Both the position numbers and the translations under genes were made by a program. A model generated the notes under the pieces. That model searched no databases. It saw nothing but the letters and a program-made list of their open reading frames with translations, and was not told the origin of the DNA. 64,000 bases of DNA from Branchiostoma floridae. Lineage: Eukaryota > Chordata > Leptocardii > Amphioxiformes > Branchiostomatidae. Below, piece after piece: positions 57,601 to 64,000 of this stretch (within the stretch, counting starts at the first letter, position 1; each line of letters begins with the position of its first letter). Location of the stretch: NCBI RefSeq assembly GCF_000003815.2, contig NC_049990.1, positions 6,696,032-6,760,031 of the forward strand, in the 5' to 3' direction.

Positions 57601-59677
57601 ACTTGAAGCGCATTTCATGGCCGTTACCGATGACACATCTTTTATAAAATCGTTATGTCATCCACTTGCATGAAAATATCTTCATGGCTTTCATGGACCC
57701 ATTTCGACGCACAGTATTTTTAAACTACGGTGATTCAGAAAAAATACTACCAATTATCGGACAGTGGTTATCTTTTTTTATTTACTTAGGATTCACCTGG
57801 GTAGATGGGGGGGGGGGGGGGCGCGAAGGAGGCCATATGACCGAAGGAGGCCATATATATAGGATTCACCGCAAAGGCTCATGGAGCCACTCAAACGTTT
57901 TGGGTTATAATACTGTATTGTGAAAGATGTCTGTTAACCCTTGACTTCATCAATCAAACAATCAAAAATGGTTTATTAGTAAAACAAAGTACTGGCAGCC
58001 AGGGGCTGAATTGTGACTTGTTGTACATTAAAATCTCTGCTTACTTAATATAATTAACATACACAATCAATTTCTAGCACGTGATTGCACTTTAAAACAA
58101 ATGATCTCGGAGAGAATTGCTGTTTAAGTGGATAGTTCATTTAACATGAATAAAAGCATACATAGTTTACAGTTCATAAACATTGTCATTTTTTTCTCGT
58201 TGAGAAGCCTTAGCATTGATGGTACAGGACTGTTGCGGAATCTTGTAGTGCGGAAGGTAGGTACGGTCAGTGTTTGTGAATTCCGCAGGTTACGGCCATG
58301 CGTCTGACCACGGGTTTGCGGTAACAGGTGTGCAGTTCTTTCTGACTTCTGCATACTGGATGCAAACCTTCGGCAGAGGTTGGTCCTTCTGATGAGTAGT
58401 CAGTGTAGTTACGCCCGAGGACTGTTCGGCAGGCGCGTCTCTGTACAAGTTCCAAGGTTGCAGTCTGTTTGCTTGTAAGACTGTTGTGGTACACTGGTGC
58501 ACAATATTCCAGAATAGGCCTGATAAATCCACAGTACACCGTTACCAAGTCAGCCACCGGTAGTCCGAGCGTCTTAAACAGTTTCAGATTGTACCCATGG
58601 GGAAGCAAGTCCGAGGAAGCTTATTCCATAGCGATGTCAGGTTGATCCGTCTTCTACTCGTATGGTCTGGCCAATGCTTGACTTTGTCTTTTTTATCAAG
58701 TGATAATATCCAGTCTATTATCTTGTTAATAACTATAGCCTGTGTGGACTGTCTTTGGCTGAGTTCATGTTAACTTTCGAAACGTGTTAGTTCCTAGATT
58801 AGTGTTAGTATCAGAGAGTTAGTTTTAAAGTGACAAAACAAACTTTTGAGAAAAACAGTGAAACATTAATAAATCAACAGGAAATCAAACTCAACAGGAA
58901 CAAAACGGATAAATCAATAGATAATATAAGATAAAACGGTTCTTCCGTGACAGCACATCTCCATCCTCAAACTTTGACGGTATTGACAAACCTGAAGAAT
59001 GGGAATACACGACATTAGTCATGATCAACATAATGCACTGGTCAACTAGCCACCGAAAGTGACAGTGGTTTCAAAAAGTGGGCATCCTAAAAAAAATTGT
59101 TAAATTACCCTAGTTAAAAAATGTAACATAAAAGGAAATATGTAATCAACAAAACAGTATCAACTCTGTCGCTCGTTTATTCATATCGAGATATTCCTAC
59201 ATTATCCTGTTAATCGGGGCCTGACGCCTGTCATGACCTCAAGTGACCTCCAGTCGGTGCGTTAAAACCGACACATTTCCAACATCTATTGGGAACGCAT
59301 CGGAAGACTGACGGAAAAACAATGGGCGGGCGCCATTGATTTGGCCTGATTTCTGGATTTCTGTCGGATCCAACATCGGAAAATCTGAATGTGAAAATCC
59401 GACACAAATCTTACATAATTACGTTATCAACCCATTGACAATCCGACCTCCCCGTGCACTGTGGTATCTCAGCAAATCTAGATTTTAACGGCCCCCCTCC
59501 CCCCCTAAAAATACCCAAGTGCCAACATATACCCACCGATTCCTCTGGCTCGTCGGCAGCTTTCCGTTCCTTCGTCCGCTGCGAGGGTCTCACGGACTGG
59601 TCCTCTACGATCTGCTCGGCGAGCGATCCGGCATGTTGCTCTGTTTTTAGCCGCTTTACCTTCTTAACTTTCCCCAT
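45621..59677 (-). CDS. BYSL: Bystin (Enp1 homologue), nine exons, complete
   Basis: Exons: 59677-59537, 49763-49545, 49145-49013, 48292-48153, 47551-47454, 47197-47119, 46925-46860, 46456-46248, 45909-45621. All borders are GT/AG and phases agree; product 457 aa (human about 437). Bystin/Enp1 is a conserved nuclear factor needed for 18S rRNA processing and late 40S subunit maturation. The N-terminal third is charged and variable: basic [11 protein letters not shown], then an acidic [14 protein letters not shown] run at about 100-113. The conserved core runs from [16 protein letters not shown] through [73 protein letters not shown] and [16 protein letters not shown] to [16 protein letters not shown], then a Ser/Ala-rich tail ending VHFADMD. 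Intron 1 (9.8 kb) is unusually long because of inserted elements; the LINE in it is in sense orientation. Head to head with the transporter gene. Confidence 0.96.
47775..48115. repeat. Direct duplication (~180-bp spacing) in BYSL intron 4
   Basis: AACCATGGTCTGGGTAAGG, CCCTACTAAACCTTTATCTC occurs twice: 47819-47925 and 47998-48105 (AACCATGGTCTGAGGAAGG, CCTACTAAACCTTCATCTCC), split by an ATG trinucleotide run. Confidence 0.7.
48560..48990. repeat. Two SINE-tail copies in BYSL intron 3
   Basis: CTTTGGAGTCAGGAAAGTTG with GCCATTCCCAATAACC (48615-48660) and AACTCAGGAAAGTCATGTAG with GCCATTCCCAACGAT (48899-48938), family of 10160 and 42790. Confidence 0.55.
49795..49935. repeat. Dispersed GCGGTGG-type repeat in BYSL intron 1
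   Basis: ACTGTAAATGTATTTAAG, TTCGCGGTAGCGGG, TTCGCGGTGGTTTTGAG, GGCGAAGCGGCCACTGC, then AAACCACCACGAAAGT. Foldback arms are visible (CACGAAAGTATCTGCATTTA against TAAATGTATTTAAG-side). Same family as 2210-2330. Confidence 0.55.
51375..54877 (-). pseudogene. LINE ORF2 (endonuclease-reverse transcriptase), one stop and one frameshift
   Basis: Endonuclease part 54877-54225: [21 protein letters not shown] and CGDFNC are the APE-type catalytic motifs; the final TDH follows the break. An in-frame TGA sits at 54227-54225 just before LDRLYSSN. Reading then continues in the same frame into [43 protein letters not shown] and the YADD active site ([10 protein letters not shown]). Near 52465-52480 the frame shifts by one base, and the remainder ([20 protein letters not shown] onward) continues in another frame to 51375, with a [19 protein letters not shown] Cys/His motif. 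Only two lesions over 3.5 kb imply a fairly young copy. Confidence 0.88.
54877..56181 (-). CDS. LINE ORF1, CCHC zinc-knuckle nucleic-acid-binding protein
   Basis: Intact 434 aa. Residues about 78-150 ([20 protein letters not shown] onward) have the strand-helix alternation of an RRM-like fold. Three CX2CX4HX4C knuckles follow at about 161-174 ([14 protein letters not shown]), 178-191 ([14 protein letters not shown]) and 198-211 ([14 protein letters not shown]). The rest is Ser/Glu/Asp-rich with a very basic [11 protein letters not shown] cluster. ORF1 proteins coat the element RNA and act as chaperones (known). Its stop codon TAA shares its last A with the ATG of ORF2. Confidence 0.85.
   Translation of the reverse strand: MRRDNSICVTYTAQKDKLSEQETWALLDSVGIPTSSLQTVQALNATSFDLTFRTLHDRKLYGGKLSALQYLDVRVYGSAETVVTATRIPDEFDDNHVRYWLSRYGQVLASRMTTYRDRPTVRNGNRQYKVILKPGANIPSSWRLADGRLAFFRYVGQQRTCLKCYQEGHEAAQCTVIFCNKCQLIGHTSAECSNQVVCNQCGKEGHTARRCPTSYANKLLPDNKWTSGPAAEATVASAKTPGQSEQSQVNETVSSGKSQSEQTNETDSSDSGSEESGEDDSAEEFASSDELTEKERELERELLLEATQPSPSSAERIEPNGEQDTTHPRNKKRKKRKGKAKNGRKQNNEVEEPQTPVKNVVAKKKAPHTGDPSSDAMEVDQQTSKRPAPSDEEVSPKIKSEPSTVTKGPHSPGYDLPLSGELAIDEFTSSGESL
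56845..57306. repeat. Two ~213-bp direct repeats, 248 bp apart
   Basis: 56845-57057 and 57093-57306 match through AGTTGTCTA, ACAAAACTGT, GAAACTGATTTAAGTGATTT, CGTATATTTCAT and TTATGTTAATGAGGTCC. They lie between the Tx1-like LINE and the other LINE fragment. Confidence 0.85.
58120..58650 (-). mobile_element. 3' fragment of a second non-LTR retrotransposon
   Basis: Minus-strand reading gives [21 protein letters not shown], then [20 protein letters not shown] and [15 protein letters not shown]. After a frame change come [17 protein letters not shown] and then [20 protein letters not shown] ending [12 protein letters not shown]. This is the usual C-terminal tail downstream of the RT domain in several invertebrate LINE clades. 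The fragment has at least two frame breaks and no RT core. Confidence 0.75.
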
Positions 59678-61043
59678 TTTTTCTACAGACGAATTTTCCG
59701 ATCGTCGCAACGTGCAGTGGTGACCTTTGACACGGACCTCGCTTTGGGTTTTAATCCAGACGATACCATTTCTGAGGAAAGGGGTGGAGGGCATGTTACA
59801 CCCAGAAATGAAAGTTTCAAACACTTTTTACCAGAATATAACGAATATAACATGTGCCGAGCACAAAATGACTATGAGTGCTCTACTCTAGTAGAGCTAC
59901 TCTAACTGTAGTAGTGCGAAGATCTTTAACGTTAAGACTGAAAATACAGCAAAATACTGAGACTGAGTCGGATTCCTGCATCTGTTTGGAAATTGGCTTA
60001 AAACTTTACCGAGGTGCGTGAAATCTGCATAGTATTATACGAGGATGTTCATCACAGTGCTCTACTAGTGTCCATTTATTTATGTTTCCAAGTAAAGAAT
60101 AAAGTGGGCAATCCATAGTGAGGTTAGAATCCTACAAATAACATTATACATCTTGTTAACTCAGATTTCCTTGTTAACTCAGATGCTTCCGAAGTGTTTC
60201 ACACTGTCAAGATCTGTCAAGTGTCAACTTTGACTATGGTTTCGCTATAGTTGCTACTTCCATGGTGCAGAAATTTCAAAGTACTTTTATGAAAGTTCTT
60301 AGTAATGACGCTGAAGAAGAGTGATGTCTCACGGTCTGTCAATTGAAATGTCTTTAAGCAATCTTCCCCGTATCTTATCCAGTTGTAGAGATTGAATCGT
60401 CTATAAATACCAATAGAGAAATGTCTGAAAACTTTCGCAAAGCTTTGTACAGGTAATGCGGTCTGCCTGAACACCTAAGTCAACCTCAAACATGTAGTGT
60501 ACATGGGGCAACAACCTAGTATGGCGCTCTGGATTGTTTATACATTTATGAATAAGAAAAAGTAGCAAGTCCCAAGTATTTACCAGGTATTTCGAGTTAA
60601 TCCGCCTTTGAGGTCGTGTGAGGTCGTTTGAGGTCATTTAAGGTGTTTAGGCAGACCCCAGGTCATGCTGTAAGCGCATAGTCATGTGATCGGTGTAACC
60701 TGCGGCCACGTCTCATTTGCATACCTTACCATGAAAGGTTGACCCCGCAATTGTGTAACACATGACCTGCTGTTCGACCGCCCATGTTAGAATGAACATA
60801 CGCTATACAACAACAACTGTGTCGTAAGAATGTGGACGTTCTTGGGGACTGCTATGCCGGATGTGTCTTGTCGACAATCGTCCCTTTCATAGGATCGTGC
60901 AACGATCGTGCGACGTCCGGTCTGTGTGAATGCGGTTTAAACACATCCAGCTGGTACTGAAGTTGTGTGGATCGCGTAAACTTTGAACCTTCGGCTCTGA
61001 ATTATTAGATAGACACATTGCTTGTCTGTCAGGACAGAGGACC
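59678..61043. promoter_or_regulatory. Head-to-head intergenic region of BYSL and transporter
   Basis: The two start codons are 1.37 kb apart and point away from each other. At 60611-60636 there are three AGGTCG/AGGTCA half-sites on a 10-bp period (four-base spacers), the DR4 layout of nuclear-receptor sites. Nothing else specific was recognised; no TATA box was assigned. Confidence 0.3.
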
Positions 61044-63413
61044 ATGGCGGTATCTTTGGGAAAATACCGGGGCTGGATCGCTGTGCTGGGTGGAGTTTTA
61101 GTTCACCTAACCCTAGGAACTATCTACACATTCGGTAAGTATTTATAGGTGTTTAACGAATGAGGTTGAATATACGTGTATGCCCGTAGGCTTAGTGTGA
61201 AGATATATGTAGTGATTGTAGCCCCTCACCACTACTATTACTACTTATACAAATACTAAATTAGTAATACAAATACTGCCACCACCACCGTACTATTATT
61301 ACTACCACTTCCACCACCACCACTTGTACTACTGTCACTTTTGCTACTACTACGGTATTGCTAACATGTATAAACGTGGGTTACTACTACTATTGGCTAC
61401 TACCACTATCGCCACTATGGTCCCTAAATAAACGACGACGAGTACTACCACAGTACAACTATTACTACAACTGCCACTACACGTTTTTTTATTGTTACTA
61501 CTACCACTTAACTTTACTACATGTAATACTAAACGTTACCGCGGCCGCTTTTAAAATTGTCATTCTTTACTTCCGGTTTCCAGGTAACATGAACCCATAC
61601 TTAACGTCGTACATCCGGTTGAAGTCCTCCCCTTCGGACCTAACGTACAAGGTGAGAACATTCAACTCATGTCACCGTCTGGTGAGAGACTCGTGACTGG
61701 GTGCAAAGGTCTTGTTATATGAACTTTATTCTGTTTCTGTATACCGATGATATAACCACGCTTCGGCGTAACACACCAGCTTCGTCAGGTACGCGGTGCA
61801 TCAGAAGGTTGTTATGTTACAATTAACGACCTGTCATACCTAACTTTTGCACATCTAGCTGTAAACCATGTTTTGATAAAAGCCACCCAATGAGAATGCT
61901 CCTTAGAGCGTCCACACTGACAGTTTCTAATATCTAATCATTCAAAGGATTGTATACTCTTAAATTATATCCAATTTATCTAAAATCCTTGAACAAGGAA
62001 AAAGACAGATAAATCATAACTAGGGCGTTTAGATCTATCGCTATGCGCTCATTCACCATAGATTTGGTTACTTTTTATAACACCACACCAGATCCTCGTC
62101 AGCAGAATCGAAGTTAAGTTGAAACGTTTTGTCTCATAAAGGAATACATGCACCTTCGAATCTGCAGACTCCGATCGGAATCTCTTTGATCATGAGCAGA
62201 ATCGGTGATTCTGTCAGATTACAATTTCTACCATGATACATGTATATGTATTTTTTGTGACCTGTGAGCCAAACATACAAAATAACGATCTTCACTCGTT
62301 CTTCCTGAAGGTGTCTGTGTGGGTGTTCTCTCTCCAAGGCGCGGGCCAGGGGCTGAGCATGTTTGTCGGCGGCTACATCTCCCGGAGGATCGGCCCGAGG
62401 TGGACAGCGCTGCTGGGGGGATGGTTCATGAGGTCAGTACGAAACATATCAAAGCTAGTGGGCCCAAACTTACGTCACTTCTTCCCGGGCACAAGAGCTA
62501 TCTAACGTCCAAACATCGTGACCATAGCTTGTTCTGAACGCGAGATATCAGACCAGGAAGTTCTACTGTAGTACCAAGGAAGCCGATAGGGAGCCCGAAA
62601 TCTAATCATTCCAGTTCTTGTTACACCCTTACCAACACACCAAGTATGAAGCCAATTCACCTAGCCGTTCTTGAGTTATCTTGTCTACACACAGGCAGAC
62701 AGACAGACAGACAAACGCAAGATAAAATATAACCTCCATGACATTTCATGGAGGTAATAAGAATATTTCGTGGTGGTAATAAGGAGTTCTTTTGTAGTGC
62801 TATATAAAGTCGCTAGGAGGCTCATAATAGAATGTGCCCCTTGTTTTGCCGACACATACCCACATTATGAATATCAAAAAGTTCCATGAAAAGCATCTGG
62901 ATGAATATAAACAAAAGGTTGCAAGATATCAAGTTTAGGCCTACATCACAATTCCTACCCGGGTCCCGACCGGGCTGTTTGCGGAAACGAAAAAGTAAAG
63001 TTTATGCAAATGAGTATGCACAGGGCATCTGTTGAGAAAAAAAGTACAACGTATAGGAAAAGCTCTGTAAATTTGTTTACACAAGTTTTAAAAGAGGGAA
63101 GAGACTCATTCTAGATGATATGTCATTGTCATTATGTTTGGTCCGTTTCGTGTTGTCTCGGAATTTATGTCGTACTTAATTTTCGTTCCCAAAAGCTGTC
63201 CGACCGGGCTCCTTTCTGCCGGACGTTAGCCTAAGTTATTGTATTGCCCAAAAAAAGAACAGTTCTTATTTTCCTCCCTGCTGTAGTGCGGGAGTTATTC
63301 TGACGTACTTCACAGTGAGTCACTCCTTCTACGCCATCTTGGCGACGTACGGCCTGATGTTCGGACTCGGGATCGGTATAGCTTACGCGCCACCTTTGGC
63401 TTGTGCAATGAAG
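61044..63413 (+). CDS. MFS transporter, oxalate:formate-antiporter-like (5' part only)
   Basis: Exons 61044-61134, 61584-61651, 62311-62432 and 63287-63413, with phases 1, 0, 2, 0 and good donors (GTAAGT, GTGAGA, GTCAGT, GTAAGT). They encode the first 136 residues. The start ATG sits in ACCATGG. Span 1 is WIAVLGGVLVHLTLGTIYTFG, span 2 VSVWVFSLQGAGQGLSMFVGG; the loop GGYISRRIGPRWTALLGG matches the MFS loop 2-3 signature, then two more spans rich in Gly (YGLMFGLGIGIAYAPPLACAMK). This is the pattern of the OFA branch of the major facilitator superfamily; animal homologues are often named apicoplast pyruvate carrier-like or monocarboxylate transporter-like. Substrate cannot be read from sequence. 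The remaining spans lie beyond the window; the fourth intron begins with a large foldback. Confidence 0.88.
61230..61515 (+). repeat. Degenerate ACT/ACC trinucleotide tract in transporter intron 1
   Basis: Long runs such as CCACCACCACCGTACTATTA and ACTACCACTTCCACCACCAC; the open frame through it is low complexity. Confidence 0.8.
62640..62760. repeat. Dispersed repeat with CAGA microsatellite and end hairpin
   Basis: CGTTCTTGAGTTATCTTG, GGCAGACAGACAGACAGACA, then hairpin ACCTCCATGACATTTCATGG. A related reverse-order sequence with TCTGTTTGTCTGTCTGTG lies at 8644-8700. Confidence 0.65.
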
Positions 63414-63471
63414 GTAAGTGCGATAGGGTTTTTTTTTGGGGGGGGTGGGGGGGGCGGTTTGACTATTTCCA

Positions 63472-64000
63472 GTTTTGCTCCCTCCATTCATACTTCAATT
63501 CCTTCAACGTGCGCGCTGTACAGGCTAACGTCACATTTCAAAACTGGGGCCCGTCCGGGCTGTTTGTGGAAACGAAAAATAGAAATGTATACGTAAATGA
63601 TGCCCACGACTTATCTCTTTACGTCTTGTGTAATTTGTTGTATTTCATTAATCTCCTAACAGATCCTACGGTAGCATAAGATAGTATCTACAGCTGACAG
63701 AGGAGTGAAGCCGGCCCTGGAGTGCGTTTGCTACTGTGAGCGCGACACGCTCCTAGGCCGGCTTCACTCGTCTGTCAGCTGTAGATACTATCTTATGCTA
63801 CCGTAGGATCTGTTAGGAGATTAATGAAATACAACAAATTACACAAGACGTAAAGAGATAAGTCGTGGGCATCATTTACGTATACATTTCTATTTTTCGT
63901 TTCCACAAACAGCCCGGACGGGCCCTAGTTTTGAAATGTGACGTTCGCCTGTACTGCGCGCACGCTGACGGAATTGAAGTATGAATGGAGACATCACCCT
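63472..64000. mobile_element. Giant foldback (arms about 245 bp), cut by window end
   Basis: Left arm 63472-63716, right arm 63756-64000, mirror point at 63736. CGGCTTCACTC-side words, TAGATACTATCTTATGCTAC, CGTAGGATCTGTTAGGAGAT and CGTTTCCACAAACAGCCCGG in the right arm are the inverse of the left arm with few mismatches. The loop is only about 39 bp. It sits just inside transporter intron 4. Family of the element at 6126. Confidence 0.92.

Larger units (their letters stand above)
50293..59463. mobile_element. TIR-bounded insertion filling BYSL intron 1
   Basis: An 18-bp terminal word CACAGTGCACGGGGAGGT at 50293-50310 recurs as its exact inverse complement at 59446-59463. Both ends are flanked by GTA (50290-50292 and 59464-59466), a plausible 3-bp target duplication. 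Inside each end, for about 250 bp, the words TCGGA/TCCGA recur many times (subterminal repeats). CACTA/CMC-type transposons have CACT-like tips, short target duplications and subterminal repeats (known), so that class is the best guess; no transposase ORF is seen. The body is filled by a Tx1-like LINE, another LINE fragment and a 248-bp duplication, which look like later insertions. Confidence 0.6.

Noticed and set aside
58267-58608. Host gene exon
   Set aside because: The sequence is the standard C-terminal tail of a LINE RT protein with frame breaks.

Overview
This is eukaryotic genomic DNA from an intron-rich animal, most likely a lancelet (Branchiostoma). The evidence is short exons in long introns with GT/AG borders, deuterostome-type proteins, a dense mix of MITEs, tRNA-derived SINEs and non-LTR elements, and a Tx1-like LINE. 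The species call is inference. Two runs of N (32489-32588 and 33423-33739) mark assembly gaps inside a minisatellite.

Five multi-exon genes can be built with phase-consistent splice sites. (1) A death-domain protein on + (about 20119-24490). (2) Thymidylate kinase DTYMK on - (26134-29564, five exons, 215 aa, complete). (3) A six-membrane-span Frag1/DRAM/Sfk1-family protein on + (39763-43453, 247 aa, complete). (4) Bystin BYSL on - (45621-59677, nine exons, 457 aa, complete). (5) The first four exons of an oxalate:formate-antiporter-like MFS transporter on + (61044-63413, running off the window). Genes 1/2 and 3/4 are tail to tail; BYSL and the transporter are head to head across 1.37 kb. They look like unrelated housekeeping or signalling genes, not a pathway cluster.

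Region by region: 1-20 kb holds no gene I can support and is a bed of nested MITEs, SINEs and short tandem arrays. 20-24.5 kb is the death-domain gene, preceded by a tandem array of about 77-bp units whose last unit runs into the first recognised exon, and carrying a duplicated 57-nt exon with the same length and phase. 26-30 kb is DTYMK with intronic hAT-like MITE and LINE debris and a local duplication of its start-codon region. 31.5-33.4 kb is a roughly 51-bp minisatellite packed with 5'-splice-site-like words, flanked at 31.3 and 35.6 kb by inverted copies of an ETS-site-bearing segment. 36.2-36.8 kb is a nuclease-like domain of a mobile element. 39.7-43.5 kb is the DRAM-like gene with a broken duplicate exon. 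45.6-59.7 kb is BYSL; its 9.8-kb first intron is almost wholly a TIR-bounded insertion (50293-59463) that encloses a near-complete Tx1-like LINE disabled by one stop codon and one frameshift. 61-64 kb is the transporter, ending in a very large foldback hairpin.

The most interesting items are the phase-matched duplicate exon of the death-domain gene, the TAATG stop-start overlap of the LINE, the TIR-bounded BYSL intron, and a nested MITE whose empty target site is preserved elsewhere in the window.
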